Source of the DNA: CBFCZU01 sp965602635 | GTDB taxonomy: Bacteria; Planctomycetota; Phycisphaerae; SM23-33 | Direction of reading: 5' to 3' | Assembly: GCA_965602635.1 (NCBI GenBank) | Contig: CBFCZU010000131.1 | Location: 1-12,251, forward strand | Length of the DNA: 12,251 nt | Shown: piece after piece, positions 6,456 to 12,251 of the stretch | How positions within the stretch are numbered: position 1 is the first letter of the stretch | Layout of the letters: every line of letters starts with the position of its first letter | The notes under the pieces: model-generated | Database searches by the model: none | Told to the model about the DNA's origin: nothing | Seen by the model: only the letters and a program-made list of their open reading frames with translations | Translations under genes and position numbers: made by a program

Positions 6456-6511
6456 GGCGCGGACCCGGAGCGGCACCGCCCGCCCGAGACGCGCCGTGGG
6501 AGCATTGAACG

Positions 6512-7315
6512 ATGGCAAAGATGTATTACAGCGACGAAGAGGCCGCCGAGAGGCTGGGCGTCAGCCCGGATGAGCTGGCCCGAATGGTCGAGCAGGGCAC
6601 GCTGAAGGTTTACGCCGACGGCGCGCGCAGCGTGTACCGGGTTGACGAGGTGGACGCCCTGGCCGGGCCCGAGGAGCTCGAGCTGACCCCCGCCGACGAG
6701 GGCGAGCCGGTTACCCTCTCCGAGGCCGACAAGCCCGCCACCCCGGGTAAGGCTGACACGGTCATCACTTCCGAGGGAATCAGCATCTTCGAGGACGAGG
6801 ACCTGGAGATCGAGTCGGCCGACCCCATGGCCAAGACCACCATCGCCCCCAGCGTGGAGGACCAGATCTCGCTGGAGGGCGTGGGCAGCGGCTCGGGCCT
6901 GCTGGACCTGACGCGCGAGAGCGACGACACGTCGCTGGGCGCCGAGGTGCTCGACCACATCGACTCCGAGGCGGCCATCTCAAGCAGCGCCTCGATGGAA
7001 GTCCCCGCCGAGGAGCCCTACGCCGAGGCGGAGCCCGCTATCGAGGTGTCGGCCGCGATCGAGGCGATCGACCCCGCCAGCGGGGCATTCGCCGGACTGA
7101 TCGTCGCGGCGGTGCTGATAATGCTGGTCACCAGCGCGGTGGCAATGGCCGCCATGACCGGCGCCGTGCCCTCATACGTGCCGGGGCTCCAGGAAAACAT
7201 CGCGGTCTTCCTGGTTGCATCGGTGGTGGTCGGGATCATCCTGGCCGTGGCGGGGTTCTTCATCGGCAAGGCCGTCGCCACCCGCGCCGAGGCGCTCCAG
7301 CGAAGCGGCGTCTAG
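6512..7315 (+). CDS. Membrane-anchored HTH protein with acidic middle and two C-terminal TM helices
   Basis: A 267-residue protein. Residues ~4-50 form an excisionase/MerR-like winged HTH (YYSDEEAAERLGVSPDELARMVEQG, then a wing ending VYRVDEVDAL), of the HTH_17 kind. Residues ~52-190 are strongly acidic and probably disordered. They hold a conserved-looking block, GSGSGLLDLTRESDD (125-139), which I recall from planctomycete HTH proteins. Residues 193-217 and 230-254 are two membrane helices joined by a short PSYVPGLQ loop, so both termini should face the cytoplasm. This suggests a DNA-binding or protein-binding head tethered to the membrane; the target is unknown. The start has GGGAG 9 nt upstream; a second in-frame ATG three codons later is possible. 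A hairpin follows the gene and the OmpA-type lipoprotein gene starts 98 nt later. Confidence 0.8.
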   Translation: MAKMYYSDEEAAERLGVSPDELARMVEQGTLKVYADGARSVYRVDEVDALAGPEELELTPADEGEPVTLSEADKPATPGKADTVITSEGISIFEDEDLEIESADPMAKTTIAPSVEDQISLEGVGSGSGLLDLTRESDDTSLGAEVLDHIDSEAAISSSASMEVPAEEPYAEAEPAIEVSAAIEAIDPASGAFAGLIVAAVLIMLVTSAVAMAAMTGAVPSYVPGLQENIAVFLVASVVVGIILAVAGFFIGKAVATRAEALQRSGV

Positions 7316-7337
7316 GGACGCGGCGCGGGCCCAAACG

Positions 7338-7359
7338 CCCCGCCGGCCTCAGGGCGGGG
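7338..7359 (+). terminator. GC hairpin between the HTH/TM gene and the lipoprotein gene
   Basis: CCCCGCC (7338-7344) pairs with GGCGGGG (7353-7359) around an 8-nt loop, 22 nt after the stop codon. No T-run follows. It may be an attenuating or stabilising stem; the 98-nt gap makes separate transcription of the next gene possible. Confidence 0.4.
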
Positions 7360-7413
7360 GAGGTGCCGAGCGGAAACGGATTGTGCCTGGGATCATGGAA
7401 AGGACGGATTGAG

Positions 7414-8319
7414 ATGAGCGGCAGGCGGACGATCATTGCGGCGCTGGCGGGGCTGGCACTGGCCACGGCCGGCGGGTGCATCTCACAGGAAAAGTACAAC
7501 GAGGCCCTGAAGGCCCAGAGACTGGCCCGGCAGGAGCTACTCGCGTCCCAGACGGCCTTGCAGAAGGCCGGCGAGGAGAACACGACCCTCCGCGCCGACC
7601 TGGCCAGGGCCCAGCTGGACCTGACGGACAAGGGCGACCGCATCACCGATCTGGAGAGGGACGCCCTCGACCTGACCGTCAAGTTCAACCAGCTCAAGAC
7701 CCTCTACGACAAGCTGGCCAGCAAGCCGCCGCCCAAGGCCGGCGCGATCAGCATCCTCCCCAGGCCGCTGGATGTTGCCCTGACCGCCCTGGGGGAGGCG
7801 AACCCCGAGCTGATGGAATACCTGCCCAAGTACGGCATGGTAAAGCTCAAAGCCGACCTGACGTTCGACAAGGGCTCGGCCACGGTGAAGGCCTCGGCCG
7901 TGGACGTGCTCAAGAAGCTGGCCGAAATCGTCAACCGGGACGAGGCGAAGATCTTCCACGTGTACGTCGCCGGGCACACCGACGACATCCCGCTGAAGAA
8001 GAAAGCCACCATCGATGCCCACGGCACCAACTGGGGTCTGTCGCTGCACCGCGCCGGGGCGGTGGTGAAGGTGCTGGCCGTGGCGGGCGTCGGGCAGAAG
8101 CGGATGGGCGCCATGGGATTCAGCAAGTACTACCCCGTCGCCCCCAACGCACCCGGCAACAAGGGCAATCCACTCAACCGCCGGGTGGAGATCTGGATCG
8201 TCCCGCCGGACAGGTTCCTCACCGCCGACGGCGCCGCGGCGCCGGAGCCGGCACCGGAGAAGGAGCATCCGCCTTGGTTACTCCCTGCCCCGATGCCGGC
8301 GGAGAGGTGCGTCCACTGA
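7414..8319 (+). CDS. OmpA-family peptidoglycan-binding lipoprotein
   Basis: A 301-residue predicted lipoprotein. MSGRR, a hydrophobic stretch and a lipobox ending ATAGGC give lipidation at C22. Residues ~28-105 are a heptad-rich coiled coil (KAQRLARQELLASQTALQ onward), followed by a Pro/Lys hinge at 103-109. Residues ~143-264 are an OmpA C-terminal-like domain: LTFDKGSATV, VAGHTDD (D190/D191), NWGLSLHRA (206-214, with the conserved Arg that contacts diaminopimelate in the family), MGFSKYYPV and NRRVEI (255-260). It probably sits in the outer membrane or periplasm and ties the envelope to peptidoglycan through its spacer coil. The last ~35 residues are a Pro/Ala/Glu tail. The open frame begins at 7363, but the ATG at 7414 fits AAAGGA 9 nt upstream and starts the signal peptide. 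Confidence 0.9.
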   Translation: MSGRRTIIAALAGLALATAGGCISQEKYNEALKAQRLARQELLASQTALQKAGEENTTLRADLARAQLDLTDKGDRITDLERDALDLTVKFNQLKTLYDKLASKPPPKAGAISILPRPLDVALTALGEANPELMEYLPKYGMVKLKADLTFDKGSATVKASAVDVLKKLAEIVNRDEAKIFHVYVAGHTDDIPLKKKATIDAHGTNWGLSLHRAGAVVKVLAVAGVGQKRMGAMGFSKYYPVAPNAPGNKGNPLNRRVEIWIVPPDRFLTADGAAAPEPAPEKEHPPWLLPAPMPAERCVH

Positions 8320-8326
8320 CTCCGCT

Positions 8327-8351
8327 CGGCGCCGGGGCCGGTTTCTTTCCT
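8327..8351 (+). terminator. Weak candidate terminator after the lipoprotein gene
   Basis: CGGC (8327-8330) can pair with GCCG (8337-8340), and the T-rich run TTTCTTTCCTTT follows directly. The stem is only 4 bp and the T-run is broken by C residues, so termination may be partial. Confidence 0.3.
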
Positions 8352-8425
8352 TTCTAGCCGACGGGATGTTATGGGGTCTGCCCCGGCCGGTGACAGGCGC
8401 GGGCCCCCAGGGACAGGAGCAGGTC

Positions 8426-8770
8426 ATGGATCGCAACGAGATGGTCGAAGGCATCATGCGGCACGCCGGCATCAGCAAGGCCAACGTGGCGCGGTTCTAT
8501 GACGGGCTGGTCGAGCTGGCCAGGAGAGAGCTGCTCAAGAACAAGCAGTTCGTCCTACCGGGGCTGGGGGCGCTGCGCGTCCGGCGGCGGTCGGCGCGCA
8601 TGGCGCGCAACCCGCGGACGGGCGAGGCCATACACGTCCCGGCCAAGAAGGTGGTCACATTCCGCGGTTACTCGGCGCTGAACGAGATGCTCAACGGCCC
8701 CAAGGCCCCGACCAAGACCGCGCCGTCCGAGCCCACCGCAGAGCTGCCGCTGGAGAGCGATTCGCAATAG
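8426..8770 (+). CDS. HU-family nucleoid DNA-binding protein
   Basis: A 114-residue basic histone-like protein. Residues 1-45 match the HU/IHF dimerisation helices (MDRNEMVEGI, ARFYDGLVELARRELL). GLGALRVRRRSARMARNPRTGEAI (47-69) is the beta-ribbon DNA-binding arm, with the intercalating proline P63 in RNPRTG. VPAKKVVTFR and the final helix ALNEML complete the fold. HU proteins bend DNA and bind it as dimers. Residues 91-114 form a Pro/Thr/Glu tail beyond the normal ~90-residue core. The ATG at 8426 has AGGAG about 6 nt upstream; a longer frame from 8366 adds 20 residues that are not part of the fold. The gene converges on mntP, with only 12 nt between the stop codons. Confidence 0.92.
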   Translation: MDRNEMVEGIMRHAGISKANVARFYDGLVELARRELLKNKQFVLPGLGALRVRRRSARMARNPRTGEAIHVPAKKVVTFRGYSALNEMLNGPKAPTKTAPSEPTAELPLESDSQ

Positions 8771-8782
8771 CCGCTCAGCCGC

Positions 8783-9370
8783 CTACCGCCAGAGGAAGCT
8801 CACGGCCAGGCCCATCAGGATGACGGCCCCGACGATCTCCGCCGGCCTGCCCAGCGCCCGCCCGAGGCGCTTGCCCATCGCCACGCCGGCAAGGGCCATC
8901 AGCCCCGCCACCACGCCGATGACCAGGCTGCGCACGAAGATGGCGCCCCCGGCGATCCCCAGCGACACGCCCGCCAGGAGGGCGTCGATGCTCGTCGCCA
9001 CCGACAGGCCCAACAGCGACCAGCCGCGGGTCGGGTCGAGCTGCTTGCCGCGCAGCTCCTTGCCGATGAGGTGCTCGGCCCGCTCGGCGACGGCGCCGGG
9101 ACTCGACCGCAGGGCCTCGTAGAGCATCTTGGCGCCGACGGCGAAGAGCAGCGCCGCGGCCGCGTACGTGCCGACCGCCTCCAGCACGCCCGCCAGCGCC
9201 TTGCCCGCCCACCAGCCGAGGATCGGCATCAGGAACTGGAACAGGCCCATGTGCCAGGCCAGGCGGAATCTCTGCCTCGGCCCGTGCCAGCGCACGCCGA
9301 TGGCCATGGACACGCTCATCGCGTCCATGCCCAACCCCACCGCCAGCAGCAGTGTCGTGAACAGGAACAT
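8783..9370 (-). CDS. mntP: MntP-family manganese exporter
   Basis: A 195-residue inner-membrane protein of the MntP/YebN (DUF204) family, which exports Mn2+ and protects against manganese excess. It has about six hydrophobic segments. The duplicated family signature is clear: GLGMDAMSVSMAIG with D16 in the first half and SVATSIDALLAGVSLG with D129 in the second. Both aspartates are conserved in the family and thought to bind the metal. A charged loop (~88-116) joins the halves. Length and N-terminal alignment support the ATG at 9370, although no Shine-Dalgarno sequence precedes it; the upstream bases form a GC hairpin. I saw no yybP-ykoY-type manganese riboswitch in the 135-nt gap to the divergent Nif3-like gene. 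Confidence 0.93.
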   Translation of the reverse strand: MFLFTTLLLAVGLGMDAMSVSMAIGVRWHGPRQRFRLAWHMGLFQFLMPILGWWAGKALAGVLEAVGTYAAAALLFAVGAKMLYEALRSSPGAVAERAEHLIGKELRGKQLDPTRGWSLLGLSVATSIDALLAGVSLGIAGGAIFVRSLVIGVVAGLMALAGVAMGKRLGRALGRPAEIVGAVILMGLAVSFLWR

Positions 9371-9377
9371 GGCTCGC

Positions 9378-9396
9378 GCCGGCTCGGCGCGCCGGC
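9378..9396 (-). promoter_or_regulatory. GC hairpin immediately upstream of mntP
   Basis: Two GCCGGC copies (self-complementary, at 9378-9383 and 9391-9396) can form a 6-bp stem with a 7-nt loop. It ends 8 nt before the mntP ATG, where a Shine-Dalgarno sequence would normally be. It may dampen translation or be a chance product of high GC. Confidence 0.35.
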
Positions 9397-9456
9397 GGGG
9401 ACATTCTGCGCGAAGCCGCGCCGCATATCAAACTCACCCGCGTGGCCCGCTCGGCC

Positions 9457-9482
9457 TTGACAGCCTCGCCGTTTTCGATAAC
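9457..9482 (+). promoter_or_regulatory. Possible promoter for the Nif3-like/Gfo operon
   Basis: A perfect TTGACA stands at 9457-9462, followed by GATAAC at 9477-9482. The spacing is only 14 nt and the -10 match is 4 of 6, so the -35 element is convincing but the pair is not. It lies 24 nt before the GAGGAGAG ribosome binding site region of the first gene. Confidence 0.35.
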
Positions 9483-9505
9483 CCTTCCGGCAGAGGAGAG
9501 AAGTC

Positions 9506-10336
9506 ATGAACACCAATGACATCCGCGAGCACCTGCTCTCGAACGCGCCCTGGGTGGACCGCAGCAAGACCGTTGACACGGTCAAGGCCGGCGACGCGAC
9601 GCGAGAGGTCAGGACGGTCGGCGTGGGCTGGATCGCCTCGATCGGCAACCTCCGCAAGGCCGTCGATCTCGGCTGCGAGCTGTTCATCACCCACGAGCCG
9701 ACCTACTGGCACCACTACGACCCGCCGGACGACCCCATCCGCGCGATCGAGCCCGGGCTGACCAAGAGGAAGTTCCTCGAAGAGACCGGCCTGGTCGTTT
9801 ACCGCTGCCACGACGTCTGGGACAGTTGGCCCGAGATCGGCATCGGCGGCTCATGGGTCGAGTGGCTGGGCCTGGCCGACGGGGCGGTCAAGGGCGACGA
9901 CCCCTGGCACACCCTCTGCAAGATCAAGCCCGTCACGCTGCGCGAGTTCGCCCGCCGAATGGCCGAAAAGATCGCGCCGCTGGGCGAGGACAGCGTCTCG
10001 GTCATCGGCGATCCCGAGCGGATCGTCTCGCGACCGGCCGTGGGCGTCGGGTACGGCGGGCCCGACAAGGACATGGTGGACCTCGGCGCCGACGTGCTCG
10101 TCGTCTGCTACGACGGGGCGACATACTGGCAGGTCCGCGAGCGGCTGGCCGAGCTGGGGGCCGCCGTCATCTGCGTCGAGCACGGCACGAGCGAGTCGCC
10201 CGGCATGATCAACCTGGCGAAGTACCTCCACGAGACCTTCCCCGAGCTGACCACGCACTACATGGACGACCACCCGCAGACGTGGACGGTGATGTCGAAG
10301 GCCAGAGCGGCCGCCGACGCAGGGAGCGACAAATGA
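9506..10336 (+). CDS. Nif3/DUF34-like dinuclear-metal protein
   Basis: A 276-residue cytoplasmic protein of the Nif3-like (NGG1p-interacting factor 3, DUF34) family, which binds two metal ions. The biochemical role of the family is unsettled; GTP cyclohydrolase-like and other hydrolase roles have been proposed. Metal-site positions are visible with family spacing: H63-E64 in LFITHEPTYW, H102 with D106 in CHDVWD, and H226 with E230 in VEHGTSE. Most members have His-His at the first site; here it is His-Glu. RBS is GAGGAGAG, 5-6 nt before the ATG. It is the first gene of a tight operon, and its TGA overlaps the ATG of the next gene (ATGA, 4 nt). That context, with two Gfo/Idh/MocA proteins, suggests a role in a catabolic pathway, but the substrate cannot be read from the sequence. 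Confidence 0.83.
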   Translation: MNTNDIREHLLSNAPWVDRSKTVDTVKAGDATREVRTVGVGWIASIGNLRKAVDLGCELFITHEPTYWHHYDPPDDPIRAIEPGLTKRKFLEETGLVVYRCHDVWDSWPEIGIGGSWVEWLGLADGAVKGDDPWHTLCKIKPVTLREFARRMAEKIAPLGEDSVSVIGDPERIVSRPAVGVGYGGPDKDMVDLGADVLVVCYDGATYWQVRERLAELGAAVICVEHGTSESPGMINLAKYLHETFPELTTHYMDDHPQTWTVMSKARAAADAGSDK

Positions 10337-11394
10337 GCGAGAAGCTGACCGGCAGCGTCGTCGGCGCGGGCGGCGGCGGCAGGCTGAGCATGAGCGCCCT
10401 GGCGAAGTCCGACCGCTTCGAGCTTCTCGCGGCCGCCGACATCGACGCCGACGCGTGCAAGGCGGTGGCCGAGGAGTTCCCGCGCATCCGGACCTTCGCC
10501 AGCCACGAGGAGATGTTCGCCGCCTGCCCCACGGACGTCGTGTGCGTGAGCACCTGGCCGCCCTCGCACGAGCAGATCACGCTGGACGCGCTGGCCGGCG
10601 ACCTGAAGGGCATCCTGGTGGAAAAGCCCCTCGGCCACACCGCCGCTTCGGGCCGCCGCCTGCTCGACGCGATCAAGGCCCGCCGGCTGCCCATGGCCGT
10701 CCCGCACGGGCTGCTCGCCAAGCAGACGCCCCTCGAGATCATCGCACGCGTCCGCGACGGGCAGATCGGCGACCTGAAGCTCATGGAGATACAGTGCACC
10801 AGGTGGGACATCATCAACGCCGGAATCCACTGGCTGAACTTCTTCGTCAACCTCACGGGCAACGAGCCGATGGAGTTCGTGCTGGCGATCTGCGAGGCGA
10901 GCACGCGGACGTACCGCGACGGCATGCAGGTCGAGACAACGGCCGTCACCTACGCACAGACGCGCAGCGGCGTCCGCGTGGTCATGAACACCGGCGACGA
11001 CGTGAACGTCAACCGCGAGGGCAAGAACACGCTCTTCCGCATCGTCGGCACGGCCGGGGCGATCGAATCGTGGGGGTGGGAGAACGGCTATCTCATCGTC
11101 AGTCGCGACCACCCGGGCGGGGAGGTCGTCACGCCGGAGGAGTTCGCGGTCACCGGCCACCAGCGCCACCTCGAGGCCATGGCCGCGATGATCGACTCCG
11201 GCCGGGGCGACTATCACGTGCCGGACACGTCGCTGGCGGCGCTGGAAATATGCGAGGGGGCGTACATCTCCAGCCGACACCGCTGCAAGGTGACCTTCCC
11301 CGTGGACGAATTCACCCCTCCGCCCGAGCCGCGCTGGGACCCCGGCATGCCCTACGGCGGCTCCGGCGGCGGCCGCGACGGGCGGAATCTCTAG
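10333..11394 (+). CDS. Gfo/Idh/MocA-family NAD(P)-dependent oxidoreductase
   Basis: A 353-residue predicted dehydrogenase. The N-terminal Rossmann half has a glycine-rich nucleotide loop, VVGAGGGGRLS (9-19), followed by the strand ending AAADID. VEKPLG (96-101) contains the family EKP motif with catalytic K98. The C-terminal alpha/beta half has NAGIHWLNFF with H166, at the usual position of the family's active-site His. Members oxidise or reduce sugars, inositols or related compounds. The open frame extends upstream to 9826, but that part is an out-of-frame shadow of the Nif3-like gene. The ATG at 10333 overlaps the preceding stop by 4 nt and has AGGGAG upstream, indicating translational coupling. 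The last ~25 residues are Pro/Gly-rich. No signal peptide is visible, so it is probably cytoplasmic. Substrate unknown. Confidence 0.9.
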   Translation: MSEKLTGSVVGAGGGGRLSMSALAKSDRFELLAAADIDADACKAVAEEFPRIRTFASHEEMFAACPTDVVCVSTWPPSHEQITLDALAGDLKGILVEKPLGHTAASGRRLLDAIKARRLPMAVPHGLLAKQTPLEIIARVRDGQIGDLKLMEIQCTRWDIINAGIHWLNFFVNLTGNEPMEFVLAICEASTRTYRDGMQVETTAVTYAQTRSGVRVVMNTGDDVNVNREGKNTLFRIVGTAGAIESWGWENGYLIVSRDHPGGEVVTPEEFAVTGHQRHLEAMAAMIDSGRGDYHVPDTSLAALEICEGAYISSRHRCKVTFPVDEFTPPPEPRWDPGMPYGGSGGGRDGRNL

Positions 11395-11403
11395 GAGAGC
11401 GTC

Positions 11404-12251
11404 ATGGAACCGGTTCGTTTCGCGATCGCGGGAGGCGCGGGCTGGCGGGCGCAGTTCTTCCTGCGCGTCGCGTCGGAGCTGCCCGAGAGGTTCGAGGTTT
11501 GCGGCATGGTCGTCCGCGATCCGGCCAAGGCACGCGACCAGGAGCGGCGGTGGGGCGTGAAGACCTACCGGTCGCTGGAGGACCTGCTGGCCGCGAGCGA
11601 TCCGCTGTTCGTCGTGGTCTCCGTGCCCTGGGAGGCCGCGCCGGGCATGCTCGAGGAGCTTGCCGGCCGCCAGGTGCCCGCTCTGTGCGAGACGCCGCCG
11701 GCCCCCGACGTCGAACGCCTCGTCGAGCTGCACAGGCTCGTCGAGAAGGGCGCCAAGATCCAGGTGGCCGAGCAGTACATCTTCCAGCCCGCCCACGCCG
11801 CCAGGCTGGCGATCGCACGCTCCGGCAAGCTGGGCACCGTCAGCCAGGCCCAGGTCTCAGCCGCCCACGGCTACCACGGCGTCAGCCTGATCCGCCACTT
11901 GCTGGGGGTGAGCTTCGAGCCGGTGACCGTCTCGGCCTTTCAGTTCGCCTCGCCGATCGTCGCCGGCCCCGGGCGGGGCGGGCCCCCGGAGGCCGAGAAG
12001 ATCACCGACTCGACCCAGATCATCGCCCATCTCGATTTCGGCGACCGCCTGGGGGTCTTCGACTTCACCGGCGATCAGTATTTCTCCTGGATCCGCTCTC
12101 CTCGCGTGCTGGTCCGCGGCGAGCGCGGCGAGATCAACGACACCGCCCTGCGCTACCTGGCCGATTTCCGCACGCCCGTCGAGACGCAGTTGCTCCGCGC
12201 CGACGCCGGCCACGACGGCAACCTGGAGGGGTATTACCACAAGGGGTTCCT
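11404..12251 (+). CDS. Gfo/Idh/MocA-like protein with ETP in place of EKP, cut by window edge
   Basis: The frame is open from the ATG at 11404 to the window end: 282 residues of a family typically ~330-370. VRFAIAGGAGWRAQFF (4-19) is the Rossmann loop region and VVSVPWEAAP follows the usual strand. At 95-99 the sequence is CETPP, so the lysine of the EKP motif is replaced by T97. A helix LVELHRLVEKGAKIQVAEQY follows, then the alpha/beta half with HGYHGVSLIRHLLG (155-168). AGGAGAG, overlapping the previous stop codon, is the ribosome binding site; the gap is 9 nt, so it belongs to the same operon. The missing lysine suggests altered chemistry or a non-catalytic or binding role, but ETP-type relatives do exist to my recollection, so it need not be inactive. 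Substrate unknown. Confidence 0.85.
   Translation, partial: MEPVRFAIAGGAGWRAQFFLRVASELPERFEVCGMVVRDPAKARDQERRWGVKTYRSLEDLLAASDPLFVVVSVPWEAAPGMLEELAGRQVPALCETPPAPDVERLVELHRLVEKGAKIQVAEQYIFQPAHAARLAIARSGKLGTVSQAQVSAAHGYHGVSLIRHLLGVSFEPVTVSAFQFASPIVAGPGRGGPPEAEKITDSTQIIAHLDFGDRLGVFDFTGDQYFSWIRSPRVLVRGERGEINDTALRYLADFRTPVETQLLRADAGHDGNLEGYYHKGF

Noticed and set aside
7476..8357. 293-residue open frame on the plus strand
   Set aside because: Frame shadow of the OmpA-type lipoprotein gene, which has lipobox, coiled coil and OmpA motifs in its own frame.
9371..9505. Manganese riboswitch (yybP-ykoY) ahead of mntP
   Set aside because: The conserved loops of this riboswitch are not visible in the 135-nt gap on the minus strand.
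9826..10332. Upstream extension of the first oxidoreductase frame
   Set aside because: The extra residues are an out-of-frame reading of the Nif3-like gene; the Rossmann fold begins right after the ATG at 10333.
10258..11796. 512-residue open frame on the minus strand
   Set aside because: It is antisense to the two oxidoreductase genes, which have clear family motifs and ribosome binding sites. The translation is low-complexity and GC-driven, with no recognisable domain.

Overview
The window looks like a chromosomal segment of a high-GC planctomycete, probably of the Phycisphaerae type. This is inferred from three things: a secreted protein combining a dockerin-like calcium-loop pair with a PEP-CTERM sorting tail; a small anchored protein and an HTH/acidic/two-TM protein of kinds I associate with Planctomycetota; and GC-rich codon use with long antisense shadow ORFs. 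There is no rRNA, tRNA, CRISPR array, insertion sequence or phage gene. Thirteen protein genes are supported, two of them cut by the window edges.

Left block (1-5250, minus strand): a promoter (TTGCCC-N17-TACAAT) at 5222-5250 precedes a leader of about 350 nt. Four co-directional genes follow with short gaps: a secreted PEP-CTERM/dockerin-like protein, a secreted transglutaminase-like protein (Cys-His-Asp triad), deoxyribose-phosphate aldolase (deoC) and enolase (eno, missing its C-terminal third). The layout suggests one operon joining an exported surface pair to two carbon-metabolism enzymes.

Middle (5286-8770): a four-TM protein of unknown function on the minus strand has a promoter placed so that its mRNA would begin at the start codon (leaderless). 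Divergent from it, on the plus strand, lie a small N-terminally anchored protein, a membrane-anchored HTH protein with an acidic middle, an OmpA-type peptidoglycan-binding lipoprotein and an HU-family nucleoid protein. This block looks like cell-envelope and housekeeping genes.

Right block (8783-12251): an mntP-type manganese exporter gene converges on the HU gene. After it, on the plus strand, comes a tight operon of a Nif3/DUF34-like metal protein and two Gfo/Idh/MocA-family oxidoreductases, with a 4-nt ATGA overlap and then a 9-nt gap. It is probably a sugar or sugar-derivative catabolic unit. The second oxidoreductase carries Glu-Thr-Pro where the family normally has Glu-Lys-Pro, and the Nif3-like protein has His-Glu where the family normally has His-His.

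I did not find a clearly new multi-gene system. The best leads are the structured-looking long leader of the PEP-CTERM/transglutaminase/deoC/eno unit, the predicted leaderless membrane-protein gene, the membrane-anchored HTH protein, and the altered active-site residues in the right-hand operon.
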